64,000 bases of DNA, from the NCBI GenBank assembly GCA_918797485.1, contig CAKKNE010000005.1, forward strand, positions 2,604,001 to 2,668,000, in the 5' to 3' direction. The DNA is from Pelagomonas calceolata (Eukaryota > Sar > Pelagophyceae > Pelagomonadales > Pelagomonadaceae). Numbering within the stretch: position 1 is the first letter of the stretch; each line of letters begins with the position of its first letter. The position numbers and the translations under genes were made by a program. A model generated the notes under the pieces. The model saw nothing but the letters and a program-made list of their open reading frames with translations. It was not told the DNA's origin and ran no database searches. Below, one piece after another: positions 16,889 to 24,728 of this stretch.

Positions 16889-18703
16889 CTAGGCGCCGTC
16901 CTCGGAGTCGCTGTCCGTCGAGAAGTCGAAGGGCACGTCGTCCTCGGAGTCGCTGCTCGACGAGTCCGACGAGTCGTCCGAGAACTGGGGCGCGCCCCAC
17001 ATGGCCTCGTAGGCCGCCGGCTCCGCCGGTTCAGACCGCGCCGGCCGCGCGGCCGGCCGCCGCGAGTGGAAGCGCGCCTCGTCGAGCGCGGCTTGCAGTT
17101 CTGCTTCGTTGCGTCTCATGCGTTCCAAGTCAGATGGCGTGGGCGGCGGCCGCGCCGGCGCTGGGCGCGGCGGCGGCGCCGCGGGCCGCATCGCCTCCTC
17201 CTCTTCTTCAGGTAGGGGGTTTATCTCGAGGCGGTAGTACACGAAGGCGCCGACCGCCAACAAAAGAAGCAACGACCACTTCATGAACTTGTACAGTAGG
17301 TGGTCGATAAATTTGAGCACCTTGCGAAGGTGCTTCCGCCTCCGGTGCTGCTTCCTCGCACTCCTACGAGAAGCTCTCCTCTCGTAGGAGAACCCGAGCA
17401 GCGCGTCGGCCTCATGATCATAATGGCGTCTCGTCAATTGCACGGCGGACCGGGGCATGTCCGAGAGATACTTTCGCTCCAAATACCAGGCCTTTCTAGA
17501 AAAATGCCCCTGCTGGGCGTACCTCGCCCGACGCGCGGCGCCGTGGCCGGCGTCGGCCTGGACATGCGACCGCATGTGCGAATGAGAAGTAGCGTTCTCC
17601 TCGGCGTGGATCCAGCGCTTTTCGGTCAACGTATTTAATATAGCGTCCGACGTAATATGGTGCGTGTCCAGTAAATGCCCGCCTCTCCTCCGATGCAAGC
17701 CGTGGGCCCTTGCTATATTATCGACGAACGCCTCGGGATCTCTCAAAACGTCCTCGTAGGCCACGGCATCCAAGCCGCCGCCGTCCATCTTCAGGGACCT
17801 CTGGAGTCGGAAGGCGTCCCTGTGGGATTTCGCGCGCCGCTCCAATAAAGTGTCGATGTCGTCCTCTGAGAGACGACGACCTGCCATGGGCTTGTAGTGC
17901 GGGTGCGGCCGTAATATGGACGAGGCGACCCAGGCCTCCGGGGCTTTTGCTACCAGCACAACAAGTGTGGTTTTGGCCGCGGCGCTGCCCGGTTTTAGGG
18001 TTTCTCTCATTAAATAGGCGGGGTCGTTCCGCGGGATATCATTTGATGAAGAGATGCCGGCCGCCTCCCGCAACAGCATCATCGCGGGCTCGTTGTGGTG
18101 GTCGTTGTCATGCGTGTCCAAGGGGGCGATCTCGAGGTTATCCAGCAGCAGCTGTCTTATGTAAGTCGCGCCGGACTTCTCCAAGCCACAGACCATGAGT
18201 AACGTGGGCATGGCCTCCGTCTCCCTATCTCTCCGCACTCTCTCCAAGTCATGTGCTGACAAGTGGACGCCAAACTCGTCGTAGGCCTGGTCGTCCAAGT
18301 GGTCCTCCCTCGTGAAGTGGAGGTACGTCGACATGACGATATGTGCCGTCAGTACTATGGAGAAGATCTTGAACAATAATCTAGGACCGGACATGTCCGC
18401 GAGACTTTGTGAAGCTTTCCCTACTCTCTCGTTGATGGACGGCGGCGGCGGCACGGACAGTCTCTTCATCAACTCGTCGTTCGAGACGCTCTTTCTATCA
18501 TTTTCATTCAACTTGCGCGGGGGCGCCTGGTTTATGGGCCTTGTGGACTCGAAGACGGACGGTTTTTCGTTGCTGAGCGCCCTTGCTAGAACCTTGCCGT
18601 CCTCACCAAAGGCGTCCGTGAGGCGCTTCTCGCGTGCCGATGCGATTTGTTGTTTGGCCTGGTGCGCTCTGCGGCGGCGGCGCGTCAAGCCGTAGCCCAC
18701 CAT
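16889..18703 (-). CDS. sulfotransferase-like membrane protein
   Basis: The product is 604 aa from the ATG at 18703. A basic cytosolic head (residues 1-100) precedes a membrane anchor at about 105-127 (LLFKIFSIVLTAHIVMSTYL). The next domain starts with LLMVCGLEKSGATYIRQLL, which matches the 5'-phosphosulfate loop of PAPS sulfotransferases (usual PKSGTT; here EKSGAT), followed by 'ILRPHPHYKP', a helical middle and 'YEDVLRDPEAFVDNI'. A second hydrophobic segment near residues 480-500 (SLLLLLAVGAFVYY) and an acidic Ser/Asp tail end the protein. The type-II-then-tail-anchor topology suggests Golgi or endomembrane. Transfer of sulfate to glycans is an inference from the P-loop. Confidence 0.65.
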   Translation of the reverse strand: MVGYGLTRRRRRAHQAKQQIASAREKRLTDAFGEDGKVLARALSNEKPSVFESTRPINQAPPRKLNENDRKSVSNDELMKRLSVPPPPSINERVGKASQSLADMSGPRLLFKIFSIVLTAHIVMSTYLHFTREDHLDDQAYDEFGVHLSAHDLERVRRDRETEAMPTLLMVCGLEKSGATYIRQLLLDNLEIAPLDTHDNDHHNEPAMMLLREAAGISSSNDIPRNDPAYLMRETLKPGSAAAKTTLVVLVAKAPEAWVASSILRPHPHYKPMAGRRLSEDDIDTLLERRAKSHRDAFRLQRSLKMDGGGLDAVAYEDVLRDPEAFVDNIARAHGLHRRRGGHLLDTHHITSDAILNTLTEKRWIHAEENATSHSHMRSHVQADAGHGAARRARYAQQGHFSRKAWYLERKYLSDMPRSAVQLTRRHYDHEADALLGFSYERRASRRSARKQHRRRKHLRKVLKFIDHLLYKFMKWSLLLLLAVGAFVYYRLEINPLPEEEEEAMRPAAPPPRPAPARPPPTPSDLERMRRNEAELQAALDEARFHSRRPAARPARSEPAEPAAYEAMWGAPQFSDDSSDSSSSDSEDDVPFDFSTDSDSEDGA

Positions 18704-18847
18704 GTTTTACTGGGGCAGCCTATAGATCACTTTTACCGCATCACAGTGGTCCTGGGTGCCGCTGGCAGCTTCGTGCTGTGGCCGGCCAGTCGCTAGAGTC
18801 AATGCCAGGCCCGTGGCCAGCCAAAACGGATCTCAAAGCGCGCGGCG

Positions 18848-18870
18848 CTAGTGTGTTACTGGACGCTAGC
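18848..18870 (+). promoter_or_regulatory. CTAG element, copy 4
   Basis: CTAGTGTGTTACT, then GGACGCTAGC, 23 nt. It lies between divergent ATGs at 18703 (145 bp) and 19079 (209 bp). The rest of spacer 18704-19078 is unremarkable. Confidence 0.6.
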
Positions 18871-19078
18871 TGCCTTGCCCGCGGCTTTGCTCATTTTGCA
18901 GCGTTGCGAGGAGACGCAACAATATAACTCGCTCGCATCGCTGCTCCAAAGTGCTATCCAACCAAATTTCGTCGAGGCGCGTGAAATTGCTGATAGCAAG
19001 AAGAGGTCCTGTCTACGGCTGTAGCCGCACCACCCTGTACCTCGCCGCCGCCGGCGCACGTGCGCAGCGATCGCACGT

Positions 19079-20071
19079 ATGGACTTCAAGGAAACGCGAC
19101 GCCTGCGCGGCCACGTCGGCGCCGTCCTCTGCGCGCGCTACACGAAAGACGGCGCCTACGCGCTGACGTGCGGCGCCGACCGATCTATAAAATTATGGAA
19201 CCCCGCGCGGGCGGCGCCGGACACCGGAGCGCTGCTCATAAAGAACTACACGGGCCCCCACGCCCGGGAGATCTCGCAAATCTGCGTCGCCGACGACTGC
19301 GCGCGCTTTTGTAGCGTAGGGGGCGACAAAAGTTGTTTTCTATGGGACGTGGCGACGGGCGCCGTGGCACGTAGATGGGAGGACCACGCTGCACGTGTCA
19401 ACTGCTGCGCCTTCTGCGCGCCGGGCGACCAATTACTCGCTACCGGAAGTTACGACCGCACGCTCAAATTTTGGGACCTTCGCAGTAACAACAGGCACCC
19501 GTTACAAACTCTGGACGATTTTGGGGATTCCGTCACGTCCGTGGCCCTGGCGAAGGAGACGGGCGGGTTTGATCAGCCCGCCAAATTCGGCAAGCATGGT
19601 GTTGAGCCCGCGTCACGAAAAAGGCCGGTCGTCACGGAGACGTCCGTGGTCGTGGGCTGCGTCGACGGGAAGGTGCGGACCTATGACCTGAGGAAGGGCA
19701 GGATGCACGCGGACAACTTCAAGGTGCCCGTCACTTCGGTGAAAGTGTCGCGCGACGGCCACGTCGCCGCGGCGTCGTGCTTGGACCGGTCTTGCCGTTT
19801 GATCGAGGTGGCGACGGGCACGCAACTGAATCTCTACAAGGGGCATAAACACGAGACGTACGCGCTGGAATCGTGCTTTTCCCACGACGACGCGTATTTG
19901 TGCTCGGGCTCGGAGGACGGCCGCGTCGTCGTCTGGCGGCTCGTCGAGGCGACGGTCATCGCCGACTTCAAGGCCGCTAACAGTGCGGCGTGCTCCGTGA
20001 GCTGGCACCCGAAGTGCGCTTCTGTTTTAGTCGCGTCCCACGACGGGACCGCGTCGGTGTGGTCTGCCTAA
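19079..20071 (+). CDS. WDR83: WDR83/MORG1-like WD40 protein
   Basis: The product is 330 aa (human WDR83 is 315). Seven WD40 blades are visible; GH...WD-type ends include RSIKLWNP, KSCFLWDV, RTLKFWDL, GKVRTYDL, RSCRLIEV, GRVVVWRL and GTASVWSA. The opening 'RRLRGHVGAVLCARY' and the 'NYKGHK-like' LYKGHKHETYALE block match the WDR83 family, which acts in spliceosomes and as a MAPK scaffold. There is one insertion between blades 4 and 5 (TGGFDQPAKFGKHGVEPASRK). Its last 45 bases overlap the end of the convergent EDRF1-like CDS. Start chosen at the only upstream ATG, just after a stop-rich leader. Confidence 0.85.
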   Translation: MDFKETRRLRGHVGAVLCARYTKDGAYALTCGADRSIKLWNPARAAPDTGALLIKNYTGPHAREISQICVADDCARFCSVGGDKSCFLWDVATGAVARRWEDHAARVNCCAFCAPGDQLLATGSYDRTLKFWDLRSNNRHPLQTLDDFGDSVTSVALAKETGGFDQPAKFGKHGVEPASRKRPVVTETSVVVGCVDGKVRTYDLRKGRMHADNFKVPVTSVKVSRDGHVAAASCLDRSCRLIEVATGTQLNLYKGHKHETYALESCFSHDDAYLCSGSEDGRVVVWRLVEATVIADFKAANSAACSVSWHPKCASVLVASHDGTASVWSA

Positions 20072-22846
20072 TGTTGAATCTGTTGTTACATCACATGTGG
20101 CTAGCTCCGAAGATAGGTCGTGGAGCAGCCCACACAGCCGCGGCTCGTCGCCGGCCGCGAGGTCAGCGCCTAACCGCAGCGCCGCGCCGTAGGCCTTCTT
20201 CAGGGCCGCGCCGTCGCTCGACGCCCTACAGCATCGCTTCAGGGACTCGGCGAGCTTCGCGAGCAGGGACCGCGCGACGAGAGGTAAGGCTCCGGCCGTC
20301 GCGCGGTCGCGGCCCACGGACTCGGGCAACGACAGAGCGAGCGCGAGCGTCTTCTCCGCGCCGAGCACGGCCTGGACGGCCTTTGCTGCCGCCTCCGGAT
20401 TGGTATCTCTCAGAAGCACGGTGGCGAGGTCGCAGCGCGTCGATAAAGCGTCGACGGCCCGGGCGCGACTCTGCGACTCCTGAGCAGCTTTGTCGGCGAA
20501 GGCCGTGGCCTGTTGGAGGTGCATTAATGCATCGCCGCTCCCGCCCGAGGCCAAGCGGTAGTGCGCGTCGGCCGCCGTCTCACTATCGTCCGCGTCGGCG
20601 GCGAGCTCTGCCGCGGTCATTAATGCAGCCGGCGCGTCCTGCGGCGGCGCCATGACCGCCAAAGCCAGGGAGGCCCGCGCCGCGCCGCGCTTGGCCTCGC
20701 CGAGCGCGTGCTTCGCGCTGATGGTCGCGACGCCGGGAAAGGGCGTCGCGGCACCAGAGTCTTCATCAGACACCATGTCTGCGAAGGTCTGCAAAGCCTC
20801 GACCAGCGACCCGACCGCCGCGCGCGCCTTGAGGTGCTTCCGCGGCGACGGGCCGCCGTCGCGCGCCGCGACCGTGGCCTGGGCGAAGGCGAGGCGGCCC
20901 CGCAGCCACGCGGCGGTTTGGGCATCTCCTAATCCACGAAACAACTGCACGCCCTCCGAGAAATGCCTCGCCGCCTTCGTGACCCGCGCAACCGTCAAAT
21001 AGTGCTCGCCGAGAGCCGTATAAGCGATGCGCAGGCACGACGCCAGCGCGACGGCCTCGCTCTCGTCGCACCGCCCGTCGTCGCCGCGCAGCGCCGCGAG
21101 CAGCGCCTTGACGGCGCGGCTCAGGTTCGTCTCGACGTCGGCGCCGACGTCGACCGGCAGGTCGCCCCGCAACTTCGCCGGCGGGCCCTTGACCGGCCGC
21201 CGCCGCCGCTGGTCCTCGTCGGACGAGTCGTCGGCCCGCGCTTTCACTTTTGATGTGGGATTGAGATCGGCGCGGTGCTTTGCTAAATTATCGGCCGTCA
21301 CGACGGCCGCACAGAGCGCGTAGGCCATCGCTAACCTCAAACGGAACACCGCCGAAGCGGCCGTCGCCGGGTCCAGCTGCCCGGCCAGCGCGAGGTGCCG
21401 CAACACCAAACCCGGCCGGTGCCGCCGGGAGGCCCGCGACGCGAGCGCCAGGCGCGCCGCGGCGCCGCACACCCTCAAGTTCTTCTCCAGCGCCTTATTT
21501 TCTGAAGACGCCTTCCGCCGCTGCGCTCTTCTCAAAACGGAGAGGCCCGCGGACACGCGCTTGAGCGCCGCATCATCATCCTCCTCGTCGTCGAAGGTGT
21601 CCAGGCGGCAGGGTTTTGATGAAGGGGAGGCGACGCGCCACGCCGCCTTCTCAATGACAAAATCGTCTTCAATAGAGTATGTTCTCGCCACGAGCAGGTG
21701 CGCCTCGGCGACGACGGCGGCGTCCCGCTTGGCATCCGCGAGCGCGACGCACCTATCCAATAATCGCCGCCGCCGTTCCAAATCATCAGTACACCGCCGC
21801 GCGATCCTCAGGCACAGCAACGCACACGCGCGCCCGAACGGCGTCGTCGCTCGCTGCGACTCGACGCGCCACAATTGTAGCGTGGCGCCCTCGCCCCTCG
21901 TCAGACAGTACGTCGCGGCGTCGTCCGTGCAATTTCTCTTCACAAACTCCAAGATAGAGCGTGCCCTAGCCATCGTCGCTAAAGCAACACCGGAATCGCC
22001 GCCGCAGAACGAGGGCAGCGCCTCGGTCTTGAGCAACTGATAGCCCGACACCTCGCCATCTCTATGATAACAGATGGCGCACTCGTCGCAGCCCCCGATC
22101 GTGTTCTCGAGCCACATGTCCAGTGACCGCGCTTCCGTTATGGTCGTCCCCTCTTCAAAATCGTGGACGCCGATCTTCGTCGACGAGTCCGCGCGGCCAT
22201 AAACCACAGTATCCGATCCTAGTAGTAATTCGAGGCCGTCCATGGCGTAGCGCCGCACGCGCGTATAGTCCTCATCCCGCTCTTCTTCGACCAGGTGGAC
22301 GCCGTCCTCCAGTAACAAAGGGCCCTTCGTCGTCGTCGAACCTTGTTGTAGAGCCCGGGGCCGGGCGCAGACGATGACTTCCCCCGTCTCGGGGTCCACG
22401 TCGCCCCAGGCGTCGTCGACGCCCGCGTCGAGCACCAAAGCACCGCCGAGGCGGTGCAGCGCGATCGATTGATTCGAGCCGCTCGCGAGGCCCAGCACCT
22501 TGCGCAGCGACGCCGCGTCCGAGACGAAGTCGACGTCTTCTGAGTGCTCCGACGACACGACGAGCGCCGTCTCCGTTGATACGGAAGTGTCCGGTTGGAC
22601 AGATAGAGACGCGACGGGCCGCAGCGCCACGCTCTGGCGCGCCTGGTCGTCGGTCTCGGACCAGTCGCTCGTCGACGGCACCGAAGCGTCGTCGGCCTCG
22701 GCCTCGCTCGCCGAGACGTCCTCGGCGCCCAAAATCGCGGCCTTGAGCCGTTCCAAGCTCCGCAGCGCCGCGCCGTAGTCCCGGTTGGAGAGCGAGCTGT
22801 TGAGCTGGCCTTGTGCTGCCTCCAGTAACGCGTCGACGTCGTCCAT
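20027..22846 (-). CDS. EDRF1: EDRF1-like TPR protein
   Basis: The product is 939 aa (human EDRF1 about 1238). After an acidic head, residues about 120-340 carry the family's N-terminal region: SIALHRLGGALVLD, then LDMWLENT, AICYHRDGEVSGYQLLKTE and 'SILEFVKRNCTDDAATYCL', which align well by eye with animal and plant EDRF1 ('AICYHKDG..QGYELMKTE'). Beyond are helical repeats of TPR type (ARAFAQ-like, YTALGEHYLTVARVTKAARHF, ADAHYRLASGG). EDRF1 is a transcription-linked protein in vertebrates; its function in algae is unknown to me. Its CDS end overlaps the WDR83-like CDS end by 45 nt. Confidence 0.8.
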   Translation of the reverse strand: MDDVDALLEAAQGQLNSSLSNRDYGAALRSLERLKAAILGAEDVSASEAEADDASVPSTSDWSETDDQARQSVALRPVASLSVQPDTSVSTETALVVSSEHSEDVDFVSDAASLRKVLGLASGSNQSIALHRLGGALVLDAGVDDAWGDVDPETGEVIVCARPRALQQGSTTTKGPLLLEDGVHLVEEERDEDYTRVRRYAMDGLELLLGSDTVVYGRADSSTKIGVHDFEEGTTITEARSLDMWLENTIGGCDECAICYHRDGEVSGYQLLKTEALPSFCGGDSGVALATMARARSILEFVKRNCTDDAATYCLTRGEGATLQLWRVESQRATTPFGRACALLCLRIARRCTDDLERRRRLLDRCVALADAKRDAAVVAEAHLLVARTYSIEDDFVIEKAAWRVASPSSKPCRLDTFDDEEDDDAALKRVSAGLSVLRRAQRRKASSENKALEKNLRVCGAAARLALASRASRRHRPGLVLRHLALAGQLDPATAASAVFRLRLAMAYALCAAVVTADNLAKHRADLNPTSKVKARADDSSDEDQRRRRPVKGPPAKLRGDLPVDVGADVETNLSRAVKALLAALRGDDGRCDESEAVALASCLRIAYTALGEHYLTVARVTKAARHFSEGVQLFRGLGDAQTAAWLRGRLAFAQATVAARDGGPSPRKHLKARAAVGSLVEALQTFADMVSDEDSGAATPFPGVATISAKHALGEAKRGAARASLALAVMAPPQDAPAALMTAAELAADADDSETAADAHYRLASGGSGDALMHLQQATAFADKAAQESQSRARAVDALSTRCDLATVLLRDTNPEAAAKAVQAVLGAEKTLALALSLPESVGRDRATAGALPLVARSLLAKLAESLKRCCRASSDGAALKKAYGAALRLGADLAAGDEPRLCGLLHDLSSELATCDVTTDSTLGRPHRRGPVVGRD

Positions 22847-23065
22847 TTTCTGTGATTGTTGTCCTTTGTGCGTGTTGTCCTACGACGGCGTCATCGCTGC
22901 GCTTGAGTATGAGAGCACTCTCCAACTAGCTTGCTGTGCAGGCCTGCTCGGGCAAAACTGGGCTGGAATTGAAGTCCCGACGGTGTGGCCAGGTCCAGAC
23001 ACGACTTATATCGTATGTATTAGCAAGTTTTTGCGCTGGGGCCGGGTTTTTTGCAATCTGGATGG

Positions 23066-23085
23066 GCTAGGCATTAACACACTAG
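23066..23085 (-). promoter_or_regulatory. weak CTAG element, copy 5
   Basis: On the minus strand it reads CTAGTGTGTTAATG then CCTAGC. The left half is good but the right half is CCTAGC rather than CGCTAGC. It lies 220 bp from the EDRF1-like ATG and 264 bp from the ATG at 23349. The spacer 22847-23348 has nothing else certain. Confidence 0.45.
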
Positions 23086-23348
23086 CACGGGTTTTCCTGG
23101 CCACGCGTATCAGCATCTATCGTTGGCCGTTCTCGTAGGGAATCCATCGATCTCACGCCGCGCCCGTGGCCGGCCGGGGCGCAAGGGCGTTGGCGCTGCA
23201 CACAGCGCTTCGCAGACAGTGTCCTCGACCAGGAGCGAGGGCAGCCATCAAGCTGGCGGCCTCTCTCGACGCCGCCGAGCCTGCCTCGGCGCCGGACGCC
23301 GTCCCGCCGCCCGCGCCGCCGCCCGGCCCCACCAACAAGCGACCACAA

Positions 23349-24074
23349 ATGCGGTCCGCGACGCCGGCGCTAGACCTCCTCAAGGAGAAGCTGCCCGCGA
23401 AGGGCTTTGAGAGAGATGCGGCCGTGCGCCACTTCCACGAAGTGACCGCCGCGACGTCGCTCAACGCGGCGATCTTCGGCGCGCCCGGCGGCGCTTTGCA
23501 GAAGCAGCTCGTCGCGTCCTTTGATTCCTGTCTGACTGCTGTTGGGGAGCTGAAGGCTCGCGTAGCCTCTCTGGAACAATCGCGCGACGCTGCCGAGAAG
23601 CGGGCATTGAACGCGGAGAGCCGGCTGAATGACACGGGCAAGGTCACGCTCGATGATTTGACGGACTTGCGGAAGTCCTTCGAGGCGCCCGCGCAGCCGA
23701 ACAACGACGATTTGAGGGAACGGTGTCGGCGGGCCGAAGCTCGCGCCGACGAGGCCGTTTCTACGATCGAAGGACTGCGGGAGCGGCTCGCGCGCGCGGA
23801 GGAGGCCCTCTCCAACCTGAAAGCGGGCGCCGACGCGTCTTCTTCCGATCTAAAGGCGCGGTGCGACGACGCGGATCGGGAAAGAGCGGACGAGCGGGAA
23901 CTGCGCGCGCGCCTCGACGAGCGCGTCTCGGCTTTGGAGCTGAGCACGGAGGCGACCCAAACGCGGACGACGAACGCGCTCGACGATTTGACGCGGGAGC
24001 ACGGCTTCGTCCTCGAGTGGCGCGCGCGCGCCGAGGAGCAGATCCGGGGGCTGCAGCAGGTCGACGCCGCTTGA
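23349..24074 (+). CDS. small coiled-coil protein, unknown
   Basis: From the first ATG (23349, MRSATPALDLLKEKL) the product is 241 aa. The frame is open 61 codons further upstream (Ala/Pro-rich, with no ATG), so a 5' exon is possible. An N-terminal domain (FERDAAVRHFHEVTAATSL) is followed by strong coiled coil from about residue 60 to the end (ELKARVASLEQSRDAAEKR, ERADERELRARLDERVSAL). A structural role is likely by composition only. Its 3' end lies 31 bp from the ankyrin-family fragment on the opposite strand. Confidence 0.65.
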   Translation: MRSATPALDLLKEKLPAKGFERDAAVRHFHEVTAATSLNAAIFGAPGGALQKQLVASFDSCLTAVGELKARVASLEQSRDAAEKRALNAESRLNDTGKVTLDDLTDLRKSFEAPAQPNNDDLRERCRRAEARADEAVSTIEGLRERLARAEEALSNLKAGADASSSDLKARCDDADRERADERELRARLDERVSALELSTEATQTRTTNALDDLTREHGFVLEWRARAEEQIRGLQQVDAA

Positions 24075-24105
24075 CTTTTTTGCGCGTAATACATACTCCT
24101 TCTTA

Positions 24106-24339
24106 CTAGTAGTAGCCGACGTGGAACGCGAAGGCGACGACTTGCGCGGCGACGTCGGTCGGGAGGCGCGGGAAAGCCTTCGCGGCCAACGCCACGAGCG
24201 TCTGCCGATGAGCCTTTTCGTACGCCGGGAAGCCGACCGCGGCGACCTTGCGCAGGTACGAGTCTTGAGTCAGAGCGTCGGCTACAATTTGTACATCCGT
24301 ACCATAGATATGTGCGTTCAAGTGCTCAGAAAGTCGCGC
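24106..24339 (-). pseudogene. C-terminal fragment of the AYEKAH ankyrin family
   Basis: The frame is open from just after a TGA near 24340 down to the stop at 24106, about 77 codons with no ATG. It reads KHDAARLSEHLNAHIYGTD, then GFPAYEKAH, 'AAKAFPRLPTDV', and VVAFAFHVGYY at the end. This matches the end of the ankyrin protein at 58304-59335 (GFQAYEKAH, 'AKKFPAHIPEEV', VVAFWAHTGFY), so it is a member of that family with no start and no ankyrin repeats of its own. It may be a terminal exon or a truncated copy. TTTCCTGAAAG just upstream could serve as an acceptor, but I find no convincing exon 1. Confidence 0.55.
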
Positions 24340-24518
24340 CGCGTCATGCTTTCAGGAAATGTTGCAAAAAAGCTCCTGAAGGCTGTCGGTTTCTTGCCTT
24401 GCGCGAGGCGAGACGTGGAGGTCGAGTTCGCGCGGATGTTACCAGCGGTGACTCCAGGCGACCTCCGCAAGCGCCTACCGAAGCGTCGCAAAAAAAAATA
24501 AAGGTGAAAATATAACTA

Positions 24519-24541
24519 GCTAGCGGTCTGTAACATACTAG
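24519..24541 (-). promoter_or_regulatory. CTAG element, copy 6
   Basis: On the minus strand: CTAGTATGTTACA, GA, CCGCTAGC, 23 nt. It is 188 bp upstream of the ATG at 24729 and about 180 bp from the end of the ankyrin-family fragment. An A8 run (24490-24498) lies nearby. Confidence 0.55.
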
Positions 24542-24728
24542 AAAGCCAGCCGGTGCGCCCATTTTTAAAGCGCCGGGCTTGTCTGCGGGCTGTAGGGACG
24601 AAAGCACTCGCTCGCAAGACAGCCGTGCACCTCACTTTTGACCTGCTCGTTTCGAACCGGCTGCGGGACCCGCTGTAGCGGCAGCAAGCGCGCCTGAAGC
24701 CGTGCTCGACGTTCGGGTGCGCGCGACG

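Noticed and set aside
24344-24607. 87-codon minus-strand frame upstream of the ankyrin-family fragment as a possible first exon
   Set aside because: It includes the CTAG element and shows no ankyrin sequence. I could not find a donor that joins it in frame with the fragment.
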